This document shows positions 1 to 7,046 of a DNA stretch of 14,382 nt, in pieces. Numbering within the stretch: position 1 is the stretch's first letter; every line of letters begins with the position of its first letter. The DNA lies in assembly GCA_964556165.1 (NCBI GenBank), contig CAZKVH010000026.1, forward strand, positions 1-14,382, in the 5' to 3' direction. Below the pieces are notes generated by a model, which ran no database searches, had not been told where the DNA came from, and worked only from the letters and a program-made list of their open reading frames with translations. The position numbers and the translations under genes were made by a program. Origin of the DNA: JAQVEM01 sp964556165 (GTDB lineage Bacteria; Actinomycetota; Humimicrobiia; Humimicrobiales; Humimicrobiaceae).

Positions 1-12
1 GGAGGATAAAGT

Positions 13-1266
13 ATGCATGAGGTTATTATGCCCAAATTAGGGCTTACCATGGAGTCGGGTGTTATTGAGAAATGGCATAAAAAAGAAGGGGATAAGATTG
101 AAAAAGGAGACGTACTTTTTGAAGTAATGACAGATAAGGTTACAGTTGAGGTAGAAGCTTATGATTCAGGATATCTTAGAAAGATACTGGTAAAAGAAGG
201 AGAAGAAGTTCCGGTAACAGAAATAGTTGCATACATTGGTGAAAAAGATGAAAAACTCCCTTTGGATACTGAAAAAAAAGTAAAGCCCGCGAAAGAAGGA
301 GCAAAATTAGCAAAAGAAGAAGTTAAGGATACAGGAAAAAAATCTGTAACTGAGAAAGAGAAAATTGAAAAAATTGAAGGTAAAATAAAGATATCACCAC
401 TTGCAAAAAAGATAGCTATTGATAGAGGAATTGATATAAATAAAATAGGAAAGGGTTCAGGACCGGGAGGAAGAATAGTAAAGGAAGATGTATTAAAATT
501 TGCAGAGAGCAAAGGTGGAGAAGTTAAAAAAGAATCTACCAGAGAAAAGTCCGTAGCTTTTACCACTGATATAAAAATAAAATCGACACTTCAACTAAAA
601 GGTATGAGAAAGATAATTGCCGAAAGAATGAGCTATTCCAAGACTAATATCCCTCATATTGTTATAAATGCGGTAGCTGACACTACAGATTTTGTGAAAT
701 TAAGAGAGATGGCTAAAGATAGACTTAGCAAAAATTATGGAATAAAGATAACATATACGGATATCCTGCTTAAAATATGTGCAGTTGCCCTGAGAGAAAA
801 TATAGAGGTAAATTCAACTCTTCAGGATAATAACTATATTATTTATGAAGATGTAAATATTGGGCTTGCTGTTTCTGTTGAAGGTGGTCTTATAGTACCA
901 ACTATTTTTAATTGTGATGAGTTAAGCATACTTGATATTTCAAAGAAGAGAATTGAACTACTGGATAAAGTAAAAAATGAGAAGTTAACACCGGATGAGG
1001 TAAAAAACGGGACATTTACTTTGACTAATATGGGAATGTTTGGAGTAAGATCTTTCTCAGCAATAATTAACCCCCCGCAGGCTGCTATTCTGGCGGTCGG
1101 AGAGATTTACGATTCACCATCATTTGTAAACGAGAAAATCGAAAATCGCTCATTTATGAACCTGTCATTATCATGCGACCACAGAATAATAGATGGTGCA
1201 CTGGGCGCAAAATTTTTACAGCGTATAGTTGAGCTTATTGAAAATCCCGAGATGCTTGTTATGTAA
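13..1266 (+). CDS. Dihydrolipoamide acyltransferase (E2 of a 2-oxoacid or acetoin dehydrogenase complex)
   Basis: This is the E2 core subunit, which moves an acyl group from the E1 reaction on a swinging lipoyl arm to CoA. At 417 aa it has the full single-lipoyl layout. The lipoyl domain spans about residues 1-77, with the lipoylated lysine K42 in MTDKV. A Lys/Glu-rich linker (78-125) follows, then the E1/E3-binding domain (about 127-162, KISPLAKKIA to GPGGRIVKEDV). The catalytic domain (about 185-417) has the family motif DHRIIDG at 389-395, giving His390 and Asp394. The ATG follows GGAGG at positions 1-5 with 7 nt spacing. E1 and E3 genes would be expected upstream, outside the window. Pyruvate, acetoin and branched-chain versions cannot be told apart here, so no symbol is given. 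The facing lipB gene fits the need for a lipoyl cofactor. Confidence 0.95.
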   Translation: MHEVIMPKLGLTMESGVIEKWHKKEGDKIEKGDVLFEVMTDKVTVEVEAYDSGYLRKILVKEGEEVPVTEIVAYIGEKDEKLPLDTEKKVKPAKEGAKLAKEEVKDTGKKSVTEKEKIEKIEGKIKISPLAKKIAIDRGIDINKIGKGSGPGGRIVKEDVLKFAESKGGEVKKESTREKSVAFTTDIKIKSTLQLKGMRKIIAERMSYSKTNIPHIVINAVADTTDFVKLREMAKDRLSKNYGIKITYTDILLKICAVALRENIEVNSTLQDNNYIIYEDVNIGLAVSVEGGLIVPTIFNCDELSILDISKKRIELLDKVKNEKLTPDEVKNGTFTLTNMGMFGVRSFSAIINPPQAAILAVGEIYDSPSFVNEKIENRSFMNLSLSCDHRIIDGALGAKFLQRIVELIENPEMLVM

Positions 1267-1336
1267 AAACAGGGAAGATATTAAAAAGTTTATAGCTAAA
1301 AATTTATAAAGAAAAAATTTGAAAATCTTAAAATAG

Positions 1337-2098
1337 TTAAGTATTTACAGAATATACAGGATATTCAAATATTTCACTGAAACTTATAATTGTCTGATTT
1401 TTTACGTCATCCATAACAATCTGTTTTTTTAATAGATTATTCATAGAGGTCTGGGGATAATTTTTAAGACCACAGGCTATTATGTTATTAAAGTATCCCA
1501 GATCGACATTAACATTAAGCGAGAATCCATGTGTTGTAATCCATCTTTTTATCCTGATGCCTATTGATGCTATTTTATTATTGTCAACAAACACTCCTCT
1601 ATGTTCCGGAATTCTTTTACCTTTAATTCCATATTTTTCAAGTAAATTAATTATTACCTGCTCAATATTATAGACGTAAAGAGTTATATCCTTTTTAAAA
1701 TAAGAAAGGTTAAATATGGGATAACCAATAAGCTGCCCGGGCCCGTGAAAAGTTATATCGCCGCCTCTGTTAGATTTAATAAGCTCGATATTTTGCTTTT
1801 TTAATTCAGATTCATTAACAAGCAGATTATCTGTTAAACCGTTATTGCCAGTTGTTATAACAGGACTATGCTCAAGAAGCAAAATTATTCCAATACCGTT
1901 ATTCTCCTTTATTATATTAAAAAGATATGTTTGTATTATATAGGCTTCCATATACTTCAAAAGACCGAGATTAACATATAATATCTTTTTTTCTATATCT
2001 TTTAATAAATTTTTATTATTTGACTCTAAAGCATTAATGATATTATTTGTCTCTCCTGAATTGTAAAGGTCTTTGTTTTCAAAGCTAATATTTCGCAT
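1337..2098 (-). CDS. lipB: Octanoyl-[acyl-carrier-protein]:protein octanoyltransferase LipB
   Basis: LipB transfers octanoate from acyl carrier protein to the lipoyl-domain lysine of E2 or GcvH proteins; LipA then inserts sulfur. Visible motifs are RGGDITFHGPGQL (111-123), NNKIASIG with Lys175, THGFSLN (189-195) and ACGL with Cys209. The 34-residue gap between Lys175 and Cys209 equals that of the catalytic Lys/Cys pair in characterised LipB enzymes. The protein is 253 aa, longer than the usual 210-235. About 38 extra polar, Asn-rich residues precede the conserved start of the fold (ILYVNLGLLKYMEAY). No ATG, GTG or TTG closer to the core is visible, so the ATG at 2098 is kept, although it has no clear Shine-Dalgarno sequence. 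It converges on the E2 gene, leaving 70 bp that hold no convincing terminator. Confidence 0.93.
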   Translation of the reverse strand: MRNISFENKDLYNSGETNNIINALESNNKNLLKDIEKKILYVNLGLLKYMEAYIIQTYLFNIIKENNGIGIILLLEHSPVITTGNNGLTDNLLVNESELKKQNIELIKSNRGGDITFHGPGQLIGYPIFNLSYFKKDITLYVYNIEQVIINLLEKYGIKGKRIPEHRGVFVDNNKIASIGIRIKRWITTHGFSLNVNVDLGYFNNIIACGLKNYPQTSMNNLLKKQIVMDDVKNQTIISFSEIFEYPVYSVNT

Positions 2099-2223
2099 AA
2101 GGATTTAAATCATTTTATATTCTCATAATAAACTTACAGATTAGTTATTTTATAATATTTTCTCCCAAAATAGTAATTTTTAAAGAATTAATGCTTTTAA
2201 TTTTAATACATTTTTAATTTATA

Positions 2224-2252
2224 TTGACTTAAGCAAGTGCTATAGCTAAAAT
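2224..2252 (+). promoter_or_regulatory. Sigma-A-type promoter, rny operon leader or small RNA
   Basis: TTGACT (2224-2229) and TAAAAT (2247-2252) each match the housekeeping -35 and -10 consensus at five of six bases, with an ideal 17-bp spacer. Transcription would start near 2259 and run about 350 nt to the terminator at 2582-2609, or through it into rny. AT-rich DNA yields chance matches, hence moderate confidence. Confidence 0.5.
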
Positions 2253-2581
2253 AAAAACAATTAAAAATTTAATAAATTACTTGATTTATGAATTAATTTG
2301 CGCTTAAAATCACGATTATTTTGTTTTATTATTAGCGAGAGAAATTAAAAATTAATTATAGAGGAATGAAAAGTTTTTTAAAGGGTATTAAATATTATAT
2401 ACAATATTTCATTTGCTAATGATAGTTATAATAATAGGACAAAAAGGGGGCTTTTTTTAACGCTCTATTTAGACAGAATCAATAATATTTGCTAAAAAAG
2501 GCTGAAAATGCGTGATATTGTATGCGGATATTAAATTTTGATAAGTGTACTGTGTATTTTAAAAGTAGCAAGTTAATTTAT

Positions 2582-2609
2582 AAGTCGAGTTAATAACTCG
2601 ACTTTTTTT
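2582..2609 (+). terminator. Intrinsic terminator or attenuator immediately upstream of rny
   Basis: AAGTCGAGTT (2582-2591) pairs perfectly with AACTCGACTT (2595-2604) around a 3-nt loop, and a T run (2603-2609) follows. This is a textbook plus-strand intrinsic terminator. It ends 5 nt before the rny Shine-Dalgarno (GAAGGAAGG, 2615-2623) and 23 nt before the rny ATG. No promoter fits between hairpin and gene, so rny must rely on readthrough or conditional antitermination, or on a promoter so close upstream that the hairpin lies at the very 5' end of the mRNA. Confidence 0.8.
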
Positions 2610-2632
2610 ATTTAGAAGGAAGGTTTTTAAAA

Positions 2633-4174
2633 ATGGATCTATTACTAAAAATATTAGCTGTTGCAGCTGCTGCGATGATTGGCTTTTTTCTGGGGTTCTT
2701 TTTCAGAAAATATATCATAGATTCCAAATTAAGTTCTGCAGAGCAAAAAGCAAATTTGTTACTCAGCAATGCAAAAAAAGAAGCAGCGACGCTTAAGAAA
2801 GAAATAATGCTTGAGGGTAAAGAAGAAATACAGAATTTAAAAAATCACGAAGAAGATGAGATAAAAAGACAAAAATATGAACTTAAAAAGAAGGAAGATC
2901 GACTGCTGGGCAGGGAAGACTCAATAGAAAAAAAGTCTCATTATCTGGAGAAGAAGGAGCAGGAAGTAATTCAAATAAAAGAAGAGCTTTCAGGTAAGAA
3001 TAAAAAACTTGAAGATATTTTAAACAAGGAAATATTGAGATTAGAAGCTATTGCTGAATTGACTAAGGATGAAGCAAAGGCAATTCTTATGAAAAAGATT
3101 GAAGAAGAAGCAAAATATGAATCTGCAAAGGAATTGAGAAATATTGAGTCCAGGTTAAAAGAAGAATCAGACATGATGGCCAGAAAAATAATATCACAGG
3201 CAATACAGAGATGCGCGCTTGACCATGTAAGCGAATCTACCGTATCAGTAGTAAATTTACCGAATGACGAAATGAAAGGAAGAATAATAGGAAGAGAAGG
3301 CAGGAATATAAGGATTTTTGAAAATCTTACGGGAATAAATATAATTGTTGATGATACTCCTGAAGCTGTTATACTTTCATCTTTTGATCCGGTGAGAAGG
3401 GAAATAGCAAGGGTAACACTTGAAAACCTTATAATGGACGGAAGAATCCATCCTGCTAAAATCGAAGAGATGTATGAAAAAGCCAGTAAGATTATTAATG
3501 ATGAGATAAAAGCAGAAGGGGAACAGGCAGTCTTTGATACAGGTATATCAGAATTAAACCCGGGTCTTGTAAAAGTGCTGGGTAGATTAAAATTCAGGAC
3601 AAGCTACGGACAAAATGTACTGCTGCATTCAAAAGAAGTGGCGTATATAGCCGGAATAATTGCTTCTGAGATTGGATATAACGTTAAAAAAGCAAAGAGA
3701 GCCGGACTTCTTCATGATATTGGTAAAGCATTAACTCATGATATCGAGGGTTCGCATGCAATAATTGGTGCAGAGCTGGCAAAAAGATTAAAAGAGGATG
3801 ATGAAATATGCCACGCAATAAGGGCCCATCACAATGAAGTTGAAGCGAATACCGTGCTTGATGTAATTATTCAATCAGCAGACCAGATATCAGGCGGGAG
3901 ACCGGGTGCAAGAAGAGAAACGCTGGAGAGTTATGTTAAGAGACTTGAAAGTCTGGAGAAGATTGCTACAGATTTTAAAGGTATAGAAAAGGCATATGCC
4001 ATACAGGCTGGCAGGGAGATAAGAGTTATGGTTAAACCTGAAGAAGTTGATGAAGAGATGTCAGTAATTCTTGCAAGAGATATTGCAAAAGAAATAGAGA
4101 AAGAGATGGAATACCCCGGACAGATTAAAGTAACAGTTATAAGAGAAAGCAGAGCTGTAGACTATGCAAAATAG
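2633..4174 (+). CDS. rny: Ribonuclease Y
   Basis: RNase Y is the membrane-anchored endonuclease that starts mRNA decay in many Gram-positive bacteria. Its 513 aa show the full architecture. An N-terminal membrane segment (about 3-24) is followed by a long Lys/Glu-rich coiled coil (about 30-190). The KH RNA-binding domain carries GRIIGREGRNIR (217-228). The HD phosphohydrolase domain carries LLHSKEVA with His332, LLHDIGKAL with the metal-binding His361-Asp362, and SADQISGGRPGARRE with Asp417. The ATG follows a good Shine-Dalgarno (GAAGGAAGG) at 9 nt. It is the first gene of the plus-strand operon and overlaps the next gene by 11 nt, which suggests translational coupling. A terminator-like hairpin in its leader hints at attenuation. 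Confidence 0.97.
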   Translation: MDLLLKILAVAAAAMIGFFLGFFFRKYIIDSKLSSAEQKANLLLSNAKKEAATLKKEIMLEGKEEIQNLKNHEEDEIKRQKYELKKKEDRLLGREDSIEKKSHYLEKKEQEVIQIKEELSGKNKKLEDILNKEILRLEAIAELTKDEAKAILMKKIEEEAKYESAKELRNIESRLKEESDMMARKIISQAIQRCALDHVSESTVSVVNLPNDEMKGRIIGREGRNIRIFENLTGINIIVDDTPEAVILSSFDPVRREIARVTLENLIMDGRIHPAKIEEMYEKASKIINDEIKAEGEQAVFDTGISELNPGLVKVLGRLKFRTSYGQNVLLHSKEVAYIAGIIASEIGYNVKKAKRAGLLHDIGKALTHDIEGSHAIIGAELAKRLKEDDEICHAIRAHHNEVEANTVLDVIIQSADQISGGRPGARRETLESYVKRLESLEKIATDFKGIEKAYAIQAGREIRVMVKPEEVDEEMSVILARDIAKEIEKEMEYPGQIKVTVIRESRAVDYAK

Positions 4175-5330
4175 TCCTGATTTAGACAGATTCTTATCTG
4201 AGCTAAACATAAAAGATTCACTTAATATTGAAGAGGATTTGGGTGATGGATACGTAAGATTAAAAATATCTGAAGCTGAGAGAAGACAGGCACTTCAGGA
4301 TATAAATTGCGTAGAAGATATAATACTGGAGATGCTCAGGAATAGTAGAGATGCCGGAAGTAAAAATATTTTTATCGGAACTAAGAAAATTGAGGATAAG
4401 AGAAGAAAAGTATATTTTGTAGACGATGGTTGTGGGATACCTCCAAATCTTCAGAATCTAATTTTTCAATCAAGGGTAACTTCGAAACTGGAGAATTTCA
4501 TAAAGGATTCTTACGGTTTTCATGGTAGGGGAATGGCTCTTTTTTCAATAAAATTAAACGTAGATGACATAAGGATAATTTTTTCTGATAAGCTAAAAGG
4601 AGCTTCATTTTATCTGGATATCGATCTTTCAAAAGTTCCCGAGAAAAAGGACCAATCCATTATGCCAAGAGTAATTAAGACAGAAGGAGATTTAAATATT
4701 ATTGGTGGAGTTAACAATATAATAAAAACTATAATGGAATTTCAGCTGCAGTCAAAACATGTTAATTTTTTTTATGGCAGTCCGACACAGGTACTTACCA
4801 CTATGAGGAAAATCATAGAAAGGAAAAGTGGGTACGATTTATACCCTAAATTTGATGAATGGGGAAAATTAACTGATTTTGTCAAAAAAAATGATATAAA
4901 AGTAACGGAAATTCCAGTCCTAACAGATAATTACAATATTATGGAAATTATTGCCAGGAAAATTTTTAATATGGATATATCACAGAGAGGTATACAGAGA
5001 GTAATATATAATGATATTAAAGAGCTCGAGCCACTCAGAATTACTACAGAAAGCATATATATTGAGCAGGATAATGAAAGTGATGAGAAAAAAACAGAAA
5101 AATATAATAATTCTGATGATGAAAAAGATAAGGGGAAATTAGACCTCTATGATGAATCGAAATTGGCAAGCAGGTTTAAAGACGAAGAGATAAGATGTAT
5201 AATCAATGCAGTTAAAAACAAAATCGATGAATTAGGTGGTAAATATTACGTTACTGCCTGTGATAATGTAGAATATAAGAAAGTAAATAATATTATAAAA
5301 TTGTCAGTTGAATTAAAGCAAAAAGAATAA
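4164..5330 (+). CDS. GHKL-type ATPase with MutL-like ATP-binding motifs, function unknown
   Basis: This 388-aa protein begins with a Bergerat-fold ATP-binding domain (about residues 40-160). Motif I is ILEMLRNSRDAGS with Glu56 and Asn60, motif II is VDDGCGIP (86-93), the lid has TSKL (106-109), and motif III is GFHGRGMAL (118-126). The order and wording resemble MutL (ENSxDAG, DNGxGI, TSKI, GFRGEAL) more than histidine kinases or Hsp90. MutL is usually longer, and I see no MutL C-terminal endonuclease motif. The rest (about 165-300) is unrecognised, followed by an Asp/Glu/Lys/Asn-rich linker (302-325) and a small C-terminal region. Its ATG lies inside the end of rny (11-nt overlap), and spoVS begins 23 nt after its stop. 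The fold call is firm; the role is not known. A chaperone-like or nucleic-acid-linked ATPase acting with RNase Y or SpoVS is only an inference. Confidence 0.85.
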   Translation: MQNSPDLDRFLSELNIKDSLNIEEDLGDGYVRLKISEAERRQALQDINCVEDIILEMLRNSRDAGSKNIFIGTKKIEDKRRKVYFVDDGCGIPPNLQNLIFQSRVTSKLENFIKDSYGFHGRGMALFSIKLNVDDIRIIFSDKLKGASFYLDIDLSKVPEKKDQSIMPRVIKTEGDLNIIGGVNNIIKTIMEFQLQSKHVNFFYGSPTQVLTTMRKIIERKSGYDLYPKFDEWGKLTDFVKKNDIKVTEIPVLTDNYNIMEIIARKIFNMDISQRGIQRVIYNDIKELEPLRITTESIYIEQDNESDEKKTEKYNNSDDEKDKGKLDLYDESKLASRFKDEEIRCIINAVKNKIDELGGKYYVTACDNVEYKKVNNIIKLSVELKQKE

Positions 5331-5353
5331 AATAAAATAGCAAAATAAATAAC

Positions 5354-5626
5354 ATGGATAACGAAATTAAATTGCTCAAGGTTTCTTCAAAATCAAAGCC
5401 TAATTCAGTGGCAGGTGCTATAGCAGGAATAGTAAGAAGCAGCACCAGAGTTCAAATTCAGACAATAGGAGCAGGTGCTTTAAATCAGGCAGTTAAGGGG
5501 ATTGCAATAGCCCGGGGGTTTATAGCTCCAACGGGTCAGGAATTAATATGCATTCCATATTTTAAAGATATTGAAGTTAATGGTGAAATAAAAACCGCTA
5601 TCGTACTTACAATTGAGCCAAGATAA
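5354..5626 (+). CDS. spoVS: Stage V sporulation protein S family (SpoVS)
   Basis: SpoVS is a small Alba-superfamily protein. In Bacillus subtilis it affects spore coat assembly and septation, but it also occurs in non-spore-formers, where its role is open. All 90 residues align to the family from memory: LLKVSSKSKPNSVAGAIAG (7-25), IGAGALNQAVKGIAIARGF (38-56), APTGQELICIPYF (58-70) and a C-terminal TAIVLTIEPR. Length is normal. The ATG has no recognisable Shine-Dalgarno sequence (the preceding 20 nt are almost all A and T), so translation may depend on readthrough from the upstream GHKL gene 23 nt away. The Alba-like fold suggests nucleic acid binding, which would suit its place behind RNase Y, but that is inference. 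Confidence 0.96.
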   Translation: MDNEIKLLKVSSKSKPNSVAGAIAGIVRSSTRVQIQTIGAGALNQAVKGIAIARGFIAPTGQELICIPYFKDIEVNGEIKTAIVLTIEPR

Positions 5627-5700
5627 TCATTGATTGTCATCTTAAAAATAAGACTATTGGGTCTAATTATGCCATCTATTAGCAGGGGATATTTATAGTT

Positions 5701-7008
5701 ATGAAAGCATATATTGAAACATTTGGATGCCAGATGAACGAAAGTGATTCAGAAAGAATTTTGTATCTTCTTGAAAAGGAAGGATATAAAAAAACTTACA
5801 ATGCTGAGGATTCAGATATCATAGTAATAAACACGTGTACTGTCAGGGAGAAAGCAAAAAATAAACTTTACGGTCATCTTGGTAATCTAAAAAAATTAAA
5901 AGGTAATAATAAAAATATATTGATTTGCGTTGGCGGATGTGCCTCTCAGGATTTAAGGGAAAAGATTATAATAGATTTTCCTTTTGTGGACATTGTGTTC
6001 GGTACTCATAATATTAATGAACTTCCGGAATTAATAAAAGAAAGAATTTCCTCAGGTAAAAGCATTTGTTCAGTAAAAGACAGAGGTTTTGACCCTGACC
6101 TTTTTAAAGTTAAAAGAACTTACAGTTTTAAAGCATACATTCCTATAATTATTGGTTGCGATAATTATTGCTCATTTTGCATAGTCCCGAGGGTGAGAGG
6201 GAGAGAAAAATCTATAGAGCCAGAAAAGATTGTAGATTATGCCAGAGAGCTTGTAAAACAGGGTACTCTAGAGATAACACTACTTGGACAGAATGTTAAT
6301 TCTTATGGGAAGAATCTTGAAAAACCTTATAATTTCTCAAAACTATTAGATGAAGTTTCAAATGTTGAAGGATTGAAGAGACTTAGATTCACTACCTCAA
6401 ATCCAAAAGATTTCTCAGAAGATATTATCAGGGTTATTAAAAGTAAGGATAATATCGCAAATCACATACATTTACCTTTCCAATCAGGCTCCAATAATGT
6501 ATTAAAAAAAATGAATAGAAAGTATACCAGGGAAAACTATCTACATATTATAGATAATATAAAAAAAGAAATTCCCGAATGTTCAATTACTACTGATATA
6601 ATGATAGGTTTTCCCGGGGAGGAAAAGGAAGATTTTATTGATACTCTAGACATTGTTAAAAAAGTCAGGTTTAGCAGAGCATTTACATTCATATATTCAC
6701 CAAGAAACGGGACCAGAGCCGCCAAAATGGATGATTATATCCAGGCTGCCACGAAAAAAGAATGGTTTTTTGAACTGGTTGAAACACAGAATAATATTTC
6801 TTACGAAACAAATAAAAAATTTGTTGGAAAAGTATTTGAAGTATTAGTTGAAGGTTTTAGTGCAGGTGGTGATAATATGCTTGAAGGAAGAATGGAAGAT
6901 AACACGGTAGTTAATTTTACAGGAAGTGGAGATCTTATTGGTAGTTTTGTTTATGTAGTTATAAAAGAAGCAAGATCATTTTATCTTATGGGAGATATGG
7001 TAAGCTAA
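5701..7008 (+). CDS. miaB: tRNA-2-methylthio-N6-dimethylallyladenosine synthase MiaB
   Basis: MiaB is a radical-SAM methylthiotransferase that converts i6A37 to ms2i6A37 in tRNAs reading UNN codons. The 435-aa protein has the N-terminal domain with its auxiliary iron-sulfur cluster cysteines Cys10 (ETFGCQMN), Cys46 (INTCTVRE) and Cys80 (VGGCASQ). The radical-SAM triad GCDNYCSFC supplies Cys153, Cys157 and Cys160, followed by IVPRVRGRE. A C-terminal TRAM RNA-binding domain covers about 373-433. The INTCTVREKA wording and tRNA-enzyme neighbours favour MiaB over MtaB or RimO. A weak Shine-Dalgarno AGGGG (5684-5688) lies 12 nt before the ATG. It is followed after 38 nt by miaA, the enzyme that makes its substrate. 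Confidence 0.95.
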   Translation: MKAYIETFGCQMNESDSERILYLLEKEGYKKTYNAEDSDIIVINTCTVREKAKNKLYGHLGNLKKLKGNNKNILICVGGCASQDLREKIIIDFPFVDIVFGTHNINELPELIKERISSGKSICSVKDRGFDPDLFKVKRTYSFKAYIPIIIGCDNYCSFCIVPRVRGREKSIEPEKIVDYARELVKQGTLEITLLGQNVNSYGKNLEKPYNFSKLLDEVSNVEGLKRLRFTTSNPKDFSEDIIRVIKSKDNIANHIHLPFQSGSNNVLKKMNRKYTRENYLHIIDNIKKEIPECSITTDIMIGFPGEEKEDFIDTLDIVKKVRFSRAFTFIYSPRNGTRAAKMDDYIQAATKKEWFFELVETQNNISYETNKKFVGKVFEVLVEGFSAGGDNMLEGRMEDNTVVNFTGSGDLIGSFVYVVIKEARSFYLMGDMVS

Positions 7009-7046
7009 TAATAATGTAATTGTTTAATTAATATAAGTTAAAAAGA

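Larger units (their letters stand above)
2099..2632. other. Long AT-rich intergenic region between lipB and rny
   Basis: These 534 bp separate two divergent genes. I see no convincing protein gene, tRNA, or signature of RNase P RNA, tmRNA, SRP RNA or 6S RNA. The region contains a plus-strand promoter (2224-2252), a lone TATAAT at 2427-2432, an odd A5-G5-C-T7 tract (2441-2458), a weak promoter-like pair nearer rny (TTGATA at 2538-2543, TAAAAG at 2560-2565) and a terminator hairpin just before rny. It is best read as the lipB promoter area plus a long regulated rny leader or an uncharacterised small RNA. Confidence 0.6.

Noticed and set aside
159..566. A 135-codon open frame antisense to the E2 lipoyl/linker region
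   Set aside because: It mirrors the Lys/Glu-rich coding sequence of E2 (giving Phe/Ser-rich protein), has no family resemblance, and the sense gene is certain.
1267..1336. TTTATA...TATAAA hairpin between the E2 gene and lipB as a bidirectional terminator
   Set aside because: The stem is entirely A-T and short; it is indistinguishable from background in this AT-rich DNA.
2508..2534. Tiny frame ATG...TAA (8 codons) in the rny leader, as an attenuation leader peptide
   Set aside because: No run of regulatory codons, only a weak ribosome site, and such short frames are common by chance.
2099..2632. RNase P RNA, tmRNA, SRP RNA, 6S RNA or tRNA in the long intergenic region
   Set aside because: None of their conserved core motifs was recognised and the region is too AT-rich for a typical structural RNA.
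5627..5700. Hairpin AGAC...GTCT between spoVS and miaB as a terminator
   Set aside because: The stem is only about 4 bp with no T run, too weak to support a transcription stop.
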